In this document: piece after piece, positions 22,756 through 36,337 of the stretch
Position numbering within the stretch: the stretch's first letter is position 1
Layout of the letters: every line of letters begins with the position of its first letter
Assembly: GCA_014706295.1 (NCBI GenBank)
Contig: JACSVZ010000004.1
Location: 90,031,047 to 90,095,046 of the forward strand
From: Lycocorax pyrrhopterus obiensis
Taxonomy: Eukaryota > Chordata > Aves > Passeriformes > Paradisaeidae
DNA length: 64,000 nucleotides
Direction: 5' to 3'
Position numbers and translations under genes: made by a program
Notes under the pieces: generated by a model
What the model was told of the DNA's origin: nothing
The model's database searches: none
The model's input: only the letters and a program-made list of their open reading frames with translations

Positions 22756-23689
22756 GATTTTACCACTCTAATGGTTCAAAAGACAACAACAACAAAAAAA
22801 TCATAATATGTGACATTTCCCGTGTTTCCAGGAAATACTGATTTTTATGTCATTTGTGTTGCTTTTATTCTACATGGTTTTTGGGGGACTTTGCTGTTTT
22901 AATGTTAGAAAATCATGAATTTTTGTGATATCTGTGGCTCCAGTGAACTGGAATATGCCCCATTCATATTAACAGAGATACATACAATATTGTCACTCAA
23001 ACATCTAGACACGTAACTGCAACATATGACCTTTTAAAAGCATTTGCGTATTTTGTGAGTGTCACCAAAATGGTCTTCTCAAAGTTAGAGGGCTTCCTCA
23101 CTCCCTTTCCTGCCAGATTTTTAGATTATTTGCATTAGATAATGTGTTATGTTTTTGTTTTTAATTGAATATTATTTTAAACAAATTATTCAATTGCAAA
23201 GAAAAACAATTCTTTAATTAATCTCCAGTAATGGTTAAGCAAATTTGGCAATGTGTACATTTAGGTTACAGAAAGGCTTTCTTCCAGTTCTAACAAGTTT
23301 ATTATTCTCTTTGGGAAAGATTTTTCCTTCAGCGAGTCACTTCAGGTGCAGCCCTCAGAAGTGATTTGATCCACAGAAACACAGGATTCTACAATGCATC
23401 CTTCCACTTCCGTGGGAAAAGTTATTTCTCACCTGGTATTACTCTGCAGATCAACAGCAAAAATTTTTGAAATATTCCCTGCTTACCTGTTGTCTTTCCT
23501 TGCCTATTCAAGGTGCAGCATAACTCCATTAAACTCAAGGCATACATAGGTTGCACAAAATGATAAATGAGATTTATATTTGCATTATTTCAATTTACTG
23601 AAACATAAAAAAAAAATTATTATCTGGGACACCCATGGTGCTGGGGACCTCAAACTCTCGTGCCATTAGGGTTATGGTTAGGATTCAGA
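22756..23689. other. AT-rich noncoding stretch, nothing recognised
   Basis: No identifiable gene or repeat. An A-rich run near 23610 precedes the GC-richer tandem dimer. Confidence 0.5.
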
Positions 23690-24047
23690 GTTCCAAAAAG
23701 CCTACACTTTCAGGGAAACTGGGTTCAAAAGCTGTGGTGGAAGCAATGCTTACACAGTCCTGTGCTACCCTTGGCATTGCTCTTCCACCTGCAGGGTCTC
23801 TAGTGGTACAGTCTTTGTGGATCTCTGAACCCTAATCCTAACAGAAAAGGCAGCCTGGGGCTGCGGCAGAGTCCCCCAGCACCATGGGGGCCCAGAAGAG
23901 GAAGGTCAGGAGACAGCAACCTTGGTGCAGTGCTGTGCTTCCCTTGGTGTGTCTGTCCCAGGTACAGAGTCCCTGGATCTAGAGGCCTTTCTGCTCCCTG
24001 AACCCTAACCATCACCATAGCACTAATGACAGCTTGGGGACGAGACT
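23690..24047. repeat. 173-bp tandem dimer with AACCCTAA motifs
   Basis: Two diverged copies of one unit lie head to tail. 'agcaa' at 23742 aligns with 23915, and 'gaaccctaa' at 23827 aligns with 24000, both at a spacing of 173. Over the ~100 aligned bases identity is roughly two thirds by eye, without gaps. Both copies share 'gctgtgct.cccttgg'-type and 'ctgaaccctaa' blocks. A partial third unit starts at 24030 ('cagcttgggg', cf. 23851) before a CR1 cuts in. It is GC-rich against its flanks and could be a relic of a satellite or subtelomeric-type repeat. Family unknown. Confidence 0.6.
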
Positions 24048-24353
24048 GAGAGCTGGCAGCTATTTGAGGACATCTTTCTTAAAGTGGAAGAGCTCTTCAT
24101 TCTCAAGCATAATAATATGCACGAGGAACGCAGGAGACTGACTTGATGCAGTAAAGACCTCCTGGTCAAACCTCTACAGTTGTGTTGAGTGTAGCATCAG
24201 CAACCTGAGTGCTCAAGGCCAGGCTGGACAGGATTTTGAGCAATCTGGTCTAGAGGAAGGCATCCCTGCCCATGGCAGAGGTCTTGGAACTACAGGGTCT
24301 AAACTTCAAAGGTCCCTTCCAAACCATTCTACGGTTCTGTGATTCTATGATTC
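24048..24353 (+). mobile_element. CR1 LINE, internally deleted
   Basis: Left part (24048-24180) matches the CR1 ORF2 linker/endonuclease region: 'gaggacatctttcttaaagt', 'acgcaggagactgacttgat', 'aaagacctcctggtcaaacc'. From about 24205 it jumps to the 3' end: 'ctcaaggccaggctggacag', 'ggtctagaggaaggcatccc', ending 'tctgtgattctatgattc'. About 2 kb of RT-coding sequence is therefore absent, by internal deletion or two insertions. No frame survives. Confidence 0.8.
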
Positions 24354-26882
24354 AAGCATTTTTATTCTCTTTACTATTAGCCTTTAAGATATTTCCTATA
24401 TAAATATTCTTTTTTTATACACAACATATTTGTACAAGCAGAATAGTTCCAGAATTGGACCCTACACAGACCTAAATATTTGAAAGACAATAAAATAATT
24501 GTATATCAGTGAATAGGATAAAAGTATTTTACTGTGAAACATAAAGATTTCATTGTTACTTCATACCTATTTTAAATCTATTCATTGGTTCAACTATAAA
24601 TTGTTTAGGCCATTTGATATTTTTTTGGAACAAAAAGTAGATTCATAGATTTGTTTTGCAGAGCCCATTGTAAATTATTCTACATTTGCCACATCTAGCA
24701 AATTCTGCATGTATTACAGAACAGATATGTGTAGCTTAAAATTTTAGCAGGATAGCTTTTTTCCCTTATTGTTCCATTTTTCAGGCTTCATTAAAAATTT
24801 GAATTCCATATGATAAGATCTTTGTTGTCTGAAGTCCTAGTTTAGCAGATTTCACTGTTTTATATTTAAATACTGATTATTGAATATTTCAAAGCACAGA
24901 ATAGCAATTACTTTTTGTTATAACCTACATTTTTGCTTTGTTTATCTTTAAAATTTTTGTCCTGATTCTGACAAAAGACATAATTTATACCAAACTTTTA
25001 ACAATATAGTGTCCTAGCAGGAAAATTGTTTTTCTATTTTATTCTTTTCCCATCTGCTTGTAATTTTAAACACTATTGTTTCTGTCAGATTATGGTTTGT
25101 ACTTAAACCTCATTGAGTTTCTAAAAAGGTTTTCACATATTTGCATATCTGAAATGGCTTTTAAAAACACGATCATTAAAATAAAATGGATGACTGATAA
25201 GAATGGGTAAAAATTAATAATTTTAAGTTGCTTTTTTTATGCTGTGGCATTAGGTATCTGAAATACCTAAGTAATTTCAAGAATTATTGTGTCAATGACT
25301 TTCTCTGTAATCAAAATTGGAAAAGAATACCAAGAACAGTAATATTGCTAGTAGAGAGAGGAGGGGATTTGGCAATCTTTTCATGCTCTCCTGTCCGGCC
25401 TACCAGACCGCATCTCTCTTATCAGCAGGCCATGCATTTACAGAGATTTACTTTCAGTAGAAGTATTTTTAGTGAAAAAACTGCAAATTCCCAGGTAAAG
25501 AAATATGAATAGCAAAGTCATGAAGGGAGAGTTTCTGAGTGTAAGATAAATAATATCTTCTAGAGCATTGTCCATCTCCATGAGCACTAGATAGTGGATG
25601 CTGGAAGATTTAACACAATCCTTATCATCTGAACATTAGAAAGAGATTTTAAATTACTTGTTCATTTGGTAGCCTCCTCCTAACAGAAACCACTTAACTG
25701 CATTACAAAAATACATTATTTTTTATCAAAAGTTTAATTGTGTGTGGTATTCAGGACCAGCAGGGATGCTCCACCAAGTGGGTAGGGTTTAAAAGCATTT
25801 TAGACTATTATCAGAAAAAAATGGGATTAGGGTGTGATAAGGTTTATTTTAAGAACTGGAATTAGGATACAGGCATTCTTTATAACTGCCTCATTATTAT
25901 TAGCGTAAATTAAGTCTGGAGTTAGAGTTTATATTTTTCAAACTTCAGAATTTTCAGGAAACCAGATGCATCATTTTCTGGAGACTGGATAGCCTTTTGG
26001 CTTCTTATCTACAAGATTTTTGAAGGCATACATAATGGAAATTATGATTAAATACATCAATTAAAGACTTTGGAAAAATCCTTAGGTATTTAATATCAGC
26101 TACTCAAAAGCAGAGATCATTTTGAATTTTATTCTTCTGTATCTAAGTCTGAGTAAACTCTCACTTGTGCGAATACACTGCTGTAATCACCAAGAGCCAA
26201 AGGCTTACAAGAAAATAAAATATCTGTTTTCATGGAATGGTTTGAATACCAGCACATTGTCCTGAACAGCAATGGTAAAACAAATTATTTTAATAATCTC
26301 TTATAAATTAGGTGCTTTACATTCTGTGCAATAAGTTAAAAATTAAATACTGTATCTAGAAACATTTCATAGTGCAGTTGCAGAAGTTCCAACACAGGTT
26401 GCACAAGCCCGCATCACTAAAGGAAGGTTGGGAGCTGAGTAGCACTAGTTTAAGGTAAACAAAGATCATACATCCAATATATGTAAAAGTTCTATATTTG
26501 ATGAAAATCTAGAAGTCTAGATGGCAGATCCTTCCCGTATAAGAGAAACCAAGGGAAAGCAGAGAGAGAAGCTGACACAGTTGTGTTTCCCCTGGTTTAG
26601 AATGCTCTGCCTGATAAGTGCTGCTGTTTCTCCTCAGTAAAACCTCCCTTTATTTTTGGTACAGAAAGGAGTATTAGTTTTAGATTTGCAATTCACTATG
26701 TTTTGCTATTGCAGACCATCAATCATAGTAATTTCTCTTTGCTACATTTCTGCTTTGAGCAACTTAAAACTTGAGGGAACGTTCTGTGTGTATGGGGGCT
26801 TTTCATACTCCACTCTTCTCATACAAGCACAGGAGTGAGAAAGAGTAAACCTGCACACCACGCCAACACCTCCTTATGAACT

Positions 26883-26935
26883 GAGTAATAGCAACACAAT
26901 CCTGGGACAGAGTAATAGCAACATGATCCTGGTCT
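26883..26935. repeat. 27-bp tandem duplication
   Basis: 'gagtaatagcaaca' followed by 'caatcctggg' or 'tgatcctggt' occurs twice, at 26883 and 26910, with period 27. A simple local duplication with few differences. Confidence 0.75.
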
Positions 26936-29900
26936 GGTTTCAGAAACAGATGATGTGATGAAATTTTGGATTTCCTCATGAAACTGAAAGGAGAAGTGAG
27001 ATACAGACACCATACAAAAACACCAAATCCAAGAAACACCAGTGTCTTAGAAATTGCTTGCCTCTCAACTGAAGAGATGTATTTCCCAGTACTGCCCTCA
27101 AATATAAAATCAGCAATATTTAAAACTTCCTGTTCTCACCACATGTCATTGCTTCTGTGTGGATCCTGCCTAACACACAAAAGTGCCAAGCCAGTGGTTT
27201 GGTTATTTCCACTATTAGAAAAAGTTTTCAGAAAGCTCTTGCTTTGAAGGCAGCGTGACAACCTCTTGCTTTCAAAGTGCCTGTCTGACTCGAGGTGAGC
27301 TCACAGAGGCATCAAAAGAGGTCACAACACCAAATTAGTGTTATCGCTTCTAATGTAGCAGTCAGAAAACAGAAAATGGGAGGATAAAATAAGATCAATC
27401 TGTTGGCTTTTATATTTCTTATTCATTGTCTACCTTAATAAGACAAATCGGACATTTAACGGTCTGAATTAATGCTCTTTAAGCTCATTATGAAATCTTT
27501 ACTTTTATTTTATATTAGGGTTGGGTAAAATGAGAAATAAGAGGATTTTTATTACTTTTCATTCTGTAAACCAAATCAGCTACAAAATAGTCATTTCAGA
27601 GGTTACATAACAGTAATTAATAAATATCTTTGGTGCTTCAACAGCTATTTAAGCAATTGAGCTGGAATTCTGCTAGGCAAGGTTTTTCTGGGTAAAAATT
27701 TGCAAAGAAGCAAGAATTTGCAAAGAAGCTGTCTAAGTAAAAAGGTTTTAGTGACACAGGCTTGCATTCTGGATTTTAAATATTTCTGCAGTATTTAGCA
27801 TTTCTGGTGCAGTTTTATGATGCCATATAAATATTGAAGACAGTTCTTTCTAGACAAGTTTTAAATATTAATCACTTTATTAATTTTTTTTCTCAGCTTC
27901 AGAGTACTTCTTAGGCTTAGTGACTTCGTGTTTATTTTTATCTTTCAGTGTTTGAAAAAGATTTATATACCAGATGCATCAGTCAGCCTATTTTCATCAG
28001 GTTTGTAGATAAATTAATATTGGGTGGTCATGCTCCTGATATTGAGACAAGGAAGAATCTTTTTTTCTTCTTCATGCTGAATGTCAGGTTACAGAGTAAT
28101 GTGGATGTGTGCAGACTTAAACAATCTCTTGAAATGGAAAATTTTGTGGCAGCATAAAATATGTATAATTAAATAATATTTTTATTATAAAACTATATTT
28201 TTCTTTTCCTGCAGCAATTTTGAGTTACAAAGCACCACTTCTTTCTGCCCCCAAGCACTTTACAATCAACAAAGTTAAAGTAAAAATCAAGTACTTCATC
28301 TGCCTGAAATATCAAACCCCATTTATTTCCCTCCCAAGAGCAGAATCAACAACCAATGGTTAAATAAAAATGTTATTCTTCTGTCCTCAAGCTAGTTTAT
28401 ATCTCATTTGGGATACTCTTTCTATTGATATGTGAACATTTTCATGTCTATGACAATGTGTGACAATTCCCTGCATATGATTAGCTCTAAATAAACACTC
28501 TATGCATTCTTCTCCCCCAGAATTACATAGCTGAAAAATATTACTCAGGGTAAATGTAGGTAGTTTCCTCTAAGAAATAAAATTTTATCAGGTGTTAAGA
28601 CATGCCTAATGTACTAGAATTCTTCTGATCATTGGGATTTCAAAGTGTCTGGGAATCACCATGAAAAAGGGAAATTTGGGGTCTGAAGAAAGGATAGCTT
28701 GAAGGCACCAGAGTGGAGCATGGTTCACCATGCCTGTACACCTTTCACAGACTCCTCACCTGCAGACACCTAACAGGCCAAACAGTCAATTTAGTCAGTC
28801 ATTCAGCTGAAATCCTTCTACAATCTAGTGTGCACTTTTGTAAATCTCTTGTTCTGCAGAGATCTACAGCAATCAGTACTGATTTCCACGAGGCTACAAA
28901 CTTTCACTAGTTAAATTTATTTTAAACCTGGGATTAGAGCAAACCTGTAAATATAATATTCAGCTTATCACAGTTTTCAATATTTTTGGGAGATTTTGAC
29001 TGCCTATGTTTTAGTGTGCAGTTGGAATTTTTGCAGGTCTGAAGATATGCAGAAATTGCTAATCTTTTCCTTAGTCCTTCATATGTGTTCTATTCAAGTG
29101 AAGGGATAGAAAAATTTAAAAACCTGGAAATAAGTTAAATTTTTGTCTCAGAGTTATTCAGAACACTATGACCATGTGTATGAGTACAGGATAGAGCTTC
29201 TCTGAGGAAAATTACAGCCCAGGATGAGAAAATATTTTCAGTTTCAGGCAGAATTCTTTATGCTAGTCCAGCTAGATTAAATGTCTACTTCTGTGTGCTA
29301 AATGAATATTCAGACTATTCCTAAAGTGACGTAGGACCGAAGACTAATGTATTAAGGAATACAAATATTTAATTGGCAAAAATGTTTGTATAATGCTATG
29401 TCTAACACTTCATATTTATGGTCGTCCAGGGTATATTTGACCAATCCCTTAGCCTAAAGTCTATCTGATAAGAAAAAAAGAAGCCATTCACAGAACAAGA
29501 AAATTAGGAATCATGACGGTGACAGTTTTAAAGTCCTGCTAAGGATATATCTCTTCCTTAGATACCACACTTCATAAAAGTATGACACATCATCTTCTCT
29601 TTAACATTTTTTCCTACCTTCAAAAACTGCCTTTTCTAAAGAAAACTGTGACATAGCACAAGCTGAAAGTTCATCCTTGAGTTATTCTTCTGAAGTCTAT
29701 TCTGCAAACTTTCTTAAAAAATGCTTAGAATAAGGGCATATGAAGTGTCAATCCTTTTGAAGGCATAATCCAATTAATTAACTAGAGCATGAGAACTCTC
29801 CTTTTTTATACACAGTGTACAAGTCAAGTTGCAACATCTAACAAAGTTGTTCATCAGTGCTACTTCAGAAAGTCTTACGATAAAGACTATTGTAGGCTGC

Positions 29901-32496
29901 AGAGCTGGAACACCAATTAAAATAGTACATTTGCTTTCTTTCCTTTAGACATCTGAAAATTAAATTTGGACTAAGCTATGTTTCCTTTAATTTATAGAAA
30001 TTGATATATCATAGCCAGTGGTGATAGTGAGCTGACTAATAATTAGCCAAGAGAAATAAAATTATAAAGACATAGGGACTTCTTTTTTTGTTGCTTGGAT
30101 TTTTTTGGCATTTGTTGTTTTGGGGGGTTTGTTTTTGGGTTTGGTTCCATTTTTGGTTTGTGCCCTCCATTTCAGACAGTAGCTCACTTTAGACAACTGC
30201 CAACATTGCAAACTTGAGAGGAGGAGGGGATTTATTTTATTTTATTTGTCCTTAAAAGAAAAAAAATAAACTGGAGATCCCTCACTGCAACGTTTTGACA
30301 TACTATTAGCAAAATAAAATTTCTTCCTCAGAAAGCAAATTCCTCTTGCAACATTGATGTCAAAGGTGAAGGTAATGACTTCTTTAGAGTAAATGATGTC
30401 AGTACTATGACTAGTGAATTTCCCCCAAAAAAATGGAGTGATGATGTGATTAAAACTTTTCATGTATTTATACTAAAGACAAACTAATTATTTTACATTA
30501 ATAACAAAATAAGAAACACATTTCTTTATTGTGATATCTTTGCTTTACCTCTCAGAGTTTGTCCATTAGAGCCTTTTAAGAGACACTTTAAAGACTTTTT
30601 TTTTCACGTTTCATTTGATTTATTTTTAAAACTGTCTTAGCATTTCTATTTTGATGAGCTCTTTTACGGTTGATGTTGGTTTGGTTTATAGCCCTGCAGT
30701 CATCAGTTATGTTCTATAACTGTCATGTAAAGTAATCTCACACAAACATATGAATACCTTGGTTTGATAGTGGTGCTGTTAAAATAATGAGATGCCTTGT
30801 TTCAGGTATCTATCGGACTTTGGCAAAGCTTCACCTGTACATTTGTAATACAATTTTGAAGAATATGCTACTAAAGTTAAGTGTCATCCACTGCAATTTT
30901 GACCTTTATCAGAGAAGTTAAGGAAGAAAATTTTTCTTTAGTTACAATACTGACTTCTCTATGATTTTATATTGTACTGCTTTTGAACACTTCGGTATTG
31001 GTAGCCTCATTTCCTAGGAGTGTCAGGGAAGTCATAAATTAGTCATAGAAATAACACAACCCTCCTTTCTAAAAATTCAGGATATTATTCCATTTAATAA
31101 TGAGTATTGTCTGCTTTTGATCCAGTGGAAAAGAAATAAAAGATTGATTCTGTTACAACCTGTTGCTAGAGTTCTCCCAGGATACAGAGTGACTGCATGC
31201 CACAGAGTTCACAATTCTTCATGTTTTGTTTTATTTTTGCTCTTGACTGTACCCTGACAGCTAGACAACTGTTATAAGAGGATGTTAGCCTTTTCAATAC
31301 TCTGTATTCATATTTCAATAAAATGAGGAGATATAAGTGGTGTTTGGGACTAAACCTGGTTGAGAAGTATTTGCATTTCTATTTCTGTTTTCCAAATACT
31401 TATAGTAACTTTGTTATCTATGACCTAACCTTCATTATTAGGTGTCCGATGTCTTATAATCTTCTTACACTCATCATGCATGTTTTGTTAGAAGTGATAA
31501 AGCACTTCTATCAAAGCAATCCATATCTGAATATTAAATAGAACATCTCTTGAGGTTTTGTTTCTTATCTCAGAATAAATTAATGATTTTTATGACCATT
31601 TTCTTTAAAGAAACAGGTTTGCATTAGCATTTTAATACTATCTGCCAGTAGACATTTAGAAGACTGAGACAGAAATGTGCACAACAGAGAAATTAACTTA
31701 AATATCAAGGAGTAAAATTTAAAATGTATATTTATTACGCATGGCATGTTTTGCTCATAGAGACTCAATGCCATTTCAAAGTGAAAGAAAAGGCAAATCT
31801 TGTTTTCTGATGCAGTAGAAAGGAAAATCCAGACCACAGACCAAAATCTAAATTAAAATCTGATATTTGCTTTAGTTCAAGTCACAGCTTCCTAGGCACC
31901 ATAATGTTTCTCCATCCCTAATTGCCCTCTGTACAAATGCAAGAATAAATCTGCTTAGGGTCATTTTCTACCATTTCATATAGAGATGAACTGTTTTCTA
32001 CATGAGAGTGAAAAACTATTGGTTTCGATTTTGAACATGGCTGTGAGAAAACTTCTAGGCCTTGATGGAAATGATTTAGTAGAAGAACAAGGTATTGCAC
32101 TTGTGCAACCTACCATACAAAAATATTCCCCATTTATTTTCATGTTTTCAAATGGCAAAAATACAAACCAGCATATATGACAGCTCCTGACAAAAAAGAT
32201 AAAAGTCAGGGTAAAACCAGGCACCAAATGACTTGCTAAATTTTGTTTTAGTAGAAGGTGTGTAATCAGTAAAAAAAATTATAAAGTATTAACTTTGGAA
32301 TTGCACACTGTTGGTCTTTTTCCAGGTTAAAGTAGTAAGTAACACAAAATTACTCTCCCTGGAAGTGGTCCTTAAAATAAGATTAATATAAAACAAAAGA
32401 GATAATGCATACTTCCTGTGCCAGTTTAAACTGAATTGATGCTGTTTTGGAGAAGAAAATATATGCAATAGAATAATTCAAGTGATATATTTGTTT

Positions 32497-32520
32497 TATA
32501 TATATATATATATATGTGTA
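32497..32520. repeat. (TA)n microsatellite
   Basis: Uninterrupted TA alternation of about nine to ten units running into 'tgtgtacac'. Confidence 0.9.
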
Positions 32521-33340
32521 CACAAAAAGAATATTGTTCTTACAGTTTAAATAAAATCTATGTTAGACCAAATAAAGCTGGGATGTCCACTTAGCAATGT
32601 AGGCATAATCCAGATAGAATCTGGACTGTCGTTTGTAAATAGAAAACAGCTGAAGAACTTTTACGGACTGTGGAAGAGTTACTATTTTCAGACAAACTGG
32701 ACATTTATTATTTTTAAGTGTAATTTCAGTGCATCTAATAGTCATTTTTTGAGAATAAAAATGTTTTGGAAGAAAATAGGATAAAAAATGTTATATTATT
32801 TACTCCGTAGTGTCCATTTTGAATTTTTTTCTGTATAGCTTCTATAGGCTTTGTGTTCTTTGTCTGCCATCTCATATACGAAATATCAACAATTATGCTG
32901 TACGTGTAAAATCTTCCTCTTTGGGTATATCTGAGAGCAAACAAAATATTTTTCTGTCAGAATAAAACAGGTCTATCAATATCACAGAAATTAAAAGGAA
33001 TTCTATAAGCTATTGAACTTAATGTTTATCCAAATATCCTAAACCAGACTCAGAATGCAAACTAATTTCAGCAGACCAGTATATTAAACTTGAAAATCTA
33101 TTTTGTACATAGGTAACAGCAAATTCTTAGTGACTAAACAGAAGGAAAAAGATCTCAAGAGTACAAGGTCAAAACCAGCTTTTCACTAAAACACAATCCA
33201 CTGACCTACTTACATGGTGAAAAAAGAGATGGCAGTCATTGCTGCTTGATTTTTGATTGCGTAGTATTTGTCTTACTCAAATCTTGAGATAATACTTAAA
33301 TTTATTTCAATAAATTTTGGATTGGGCCCTAAAGCACATA

Positions 33341-33724
33341 AATGGGGTTGTTTAGCCTGGAGAAAAGGAGACTCAGAGGTGACCTTATCACTCTCTACAA
33401 CTGCCTGAAAGGTGGCTGTAGTCAGGTGGGGGTCGGTGTCTTTCTCCAGGCACCAACTGACAGAACAAGAGGACACAGTCTTAAACTGGACCAAGGGAAA
33501 TATAGGTTGGATATTAGGAAAAGGTTTTTCACAGAAAGAGTGGTGAAGTACTCGAATTGTCTGCCTGGAGAGGTGGTGGAATCACCATCATTGGATGTGT
33601 TTAAAAAAAAGATTGGATGTGGCACTTGGTGCCATGGTTCAGTTGAGGTGTTAGGGCATGGGTTGGACTCAACAATCTTAGAGGTCTCTTCCAACCTGGT
33701 GATTCTGTGTTTCTGTGATTCTGT
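33341..33724 (+). mobile_element. CR1 LINE 3' end
   Basis: Sense-strand CR1. The plus frame from 33342 still reads the end of ORF2: '[20 protein letters not shown]', then '[20 protein letters not shown]' and '[17 protein letters not shown]'. It then enters the 3' UTR ('tgggttggactcaacaatct') and ends in 'gattctgtgtttctgtgatt'. That the terminal ORF2 frame survives for about 110 codons suggests a fairly young copy. 5'-truncated. Confidence 0.92.
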
Positions 33725-36337
33725 AAATTCACTGTCAGATACACTGCTCCGTAACCACTGCTTCTCATCCCCTCTTTCATTATAATGGCTTCAGAGCTTG
33801 TAATTACAGCAGCTAATACAGTAAAATACGCCTAAGAACTAACAAATGTGATGCAGTCTTTTTCAAGAGTTTTTTGTACTAATTGGTTACAGCCTTTCTG
33901 TCCTTTGCTATGACTAATTACAGGGGTGGTAGAGGAAGAAGAGTAAAGGTTAGTGAAGTCTCAGATCCTGTGTTTTTGTTGTTTCTCAGGAGAATGTAGC
34001 TTCTGAAGAAGCCAGATCCTCTTTTAATGACTACTGGATAATTACTGAGTTAATTAATTTTGGAAGAAAGCAAAAGTCTCTGAACAAGTATCAGAAAGAA
34101 GAAAACATAATTTCTCACAATAGATCTTTCAAGTCTCTATTTCACAACTTGTAGATCTTTGCAAATTAAATTCATTTCCAGTAAATTAATTTAGACTGAT
34201 ACATAATTTACAATTTTCATGTCTCATTATTTAAGCCATGGCAGCCATCATTTTGACACATTTTGTCCATGGGTAAGTAATCAGGGGTTTCTGGGAGAAT
34301 CAGAGCAGTTCTATCTGCTTTTAGGCTCATATTTAACCATTTATCAGTGCCTCGAACAAGGAAACAAAAAGTAAAAGCACCAGAACACTATTACTAGACA
34401 TGGCTTCTTCTTCCACTCATGCAAGCTCCTGAAAGAGGTAACTTAATCATTCTGGACTGCAATGGAGACCCATCAGGACTAGGCAAATGAGAAAAATAAG
34501 ACACATTTAAACAATACTGAGCAAAGAAATCTTTTCAAGTATATGTGTTTTGCTATTAAATGATGCAGTAGCTGAAACAAAGCCATCTGGTTTCAGAACA
34601 TCCCACTGTCCCATACATTCCTTTGTACTTTGGAGGGCCAGATTCACAGAGTAGTTATGGAATAAAGTGCTTAAAATCAGTAAATATGTTCCAAAAGGGT
34701 TATTTATGATGACAATTTGATAGACTGCAACATTTTGACAATGACTGGCAACCTTGATATTTACGTGAGACCCATTTCCAGAAAAGGCACCACAGAATTC
34801 CATACCAGAAATATATTTATTCCTTAGCTTTGAGTTATTTCCTTTATCTCATTCATGTGCATATATACCTGAACAGGTGGATTACTTTTTAAATATGCAG
34901 CTAAGTACAGTAAAGAAGGAAGAACCCCACCACCTCATCCATGAAAAACAACAGGAAATGCCATGCAGTACTCCTAACCCCATCAAACAATAACTTATCT
35001 TCATATGAGCAGAATGAGGTGAAAGTGTAGGTTTCCAATTTTTGATAGACAATAGGCCTATTTTTAGCACAAAATCACAAATTTAGTCTTAGAACTCCAC
35101 ATGCTTATAAATGCTGTATTTTGCTGTGTACAATATATCGCCATTTTGGAATAGCTCTGCAGCTCTGCTGAGGGCAGATTTGAGGAGGAGCACAAGTGTA
35201 CAACATGTGAAAAGTAGTTCTTGTTTCAATTTTGAAAACTGAAATGAGTATAATTCCTCATTAGCTCATTAGCAATTTATAACTCTTCAGCTGGACCACA
35301 CTACTATCAAAATACTGGCTTGCTCATCCCTACAGTAATTCCATTGAGTCCAGTTACACAAATGACGAAATTTCTGTACCGTACCAGGGGTAGGTGGCTG
35401 TATTTTATAAGGTTCTGACTTCTCCACTATGTCCCAAGGGTTTATTTAGTATTGAAAATTACAGGAATGAAGCAAGTTGTCAGAAATTATGCTGATGGAT
35501 ATTTCTCCCATATCAAAACTCTGTAGGTCATCCCTTTGTTAGTCATGTTTATTGTCTTCAGGTATAGCTGTAACCACAGATGCTGTCAATTTGTCTGTCC
35601 AGGCTGAAATGACTGAACTGAGGTTTTCCACCCATAGGTAGTGAAAATTTTGCAAACATTTATCCTGCATCTGGTCAGTATTTCTGCAGTCCTTAATTGG
35701 ACTTGATGTACTCAGCCTGAGACTACAGCTACAAGCAAACCACAGAAAAATGCCATTAATTCATGGTAAGTCAAATTACTCTTTCACAGTGTCAAGGTCA
35801 GTGAATAGGTAAAAAAGTTTTTACTTCCTTGTGATCTCATAGGGGTGCATTTTGCAGTTACTTTAAATGCTAACCCAGATTTCTGAAGAGCAGAATCCTT
35901 TTTAATAAGCATGCATGGACAACCTGCATGACAACATATCAGTCTGACAAGATGCTTTCCTCAAGGACCTTTAAAACACTGTGTACTGAAGGGGACTTTA
36001 AACAGCTCCTTTGAAAATTAGTAATGATCTGTCAAAGTGTAGCCAGCAAACAGCAAATCATCAAAACGTTAGGATCTCAGCTTAGTCTCCTTTTTGTCTG
36101 GAGGCTGGAACAGATCCACCCAGCCCAATACTTCCCACTTAGATCTGTAGAGCTAACGGGTCTCCTGTAGCTGCTCTGTACACTGGAGTCCTTTCGCAAT
36201 CAGATTTTTTAATTACATCTGATAATTAATCCAACATCTTGTAAAAGCAGGAGTGTTAGCCAGGTTAATAGATTTTAGGACCTACATGTGAAAAAAACTT
36301 CCTAGTCTGGCTAACAAGATAACATACATATTTCTTT
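33725..36337. other. AT-rich noncoding stretch, nothing recognised
   Basis: No identifiable gene, RNA or repeat family. The minus-strand frame 34507-34803 (98 codons) has no recognised domain. Confidence 0.5.

Larger units (their letters stand above)
24354..33340. other. 9-kb AT-rich stretch, simple repeats only
   Basis: No recognised transposon, RNA or exon. Minor items: an imperfect 27-bp tandem pair at 26883-26935; an 18-bp-period pair of 'aatttgcaaagaagc' at 27697-27729; a T/G-rich tract at about 30085-30165; and a TA/TG run at 32497-32520. A few spots carry plausible splice-like motifs (e.g. 'gaggtgagc' near 27294), but no exon could be built around them. Conserved noncoding elements may be hidden here; they cannot be seen from one sequence. 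Confidence 0.55.

Noticed and set aside
23820..24010. AACCCTAA motifs as an interstitial telomere array
   Set aside because: Only single motifs per unit, not a run of (CCCTAA)n; they are explained as part of the 173-bp tandem unit.
33342..33785. 147-codon plus-strand frame
   Set aside because: It is the tail of CR1 ORF2 running into the 3' UTR; a retroelement relic, not a host gene.
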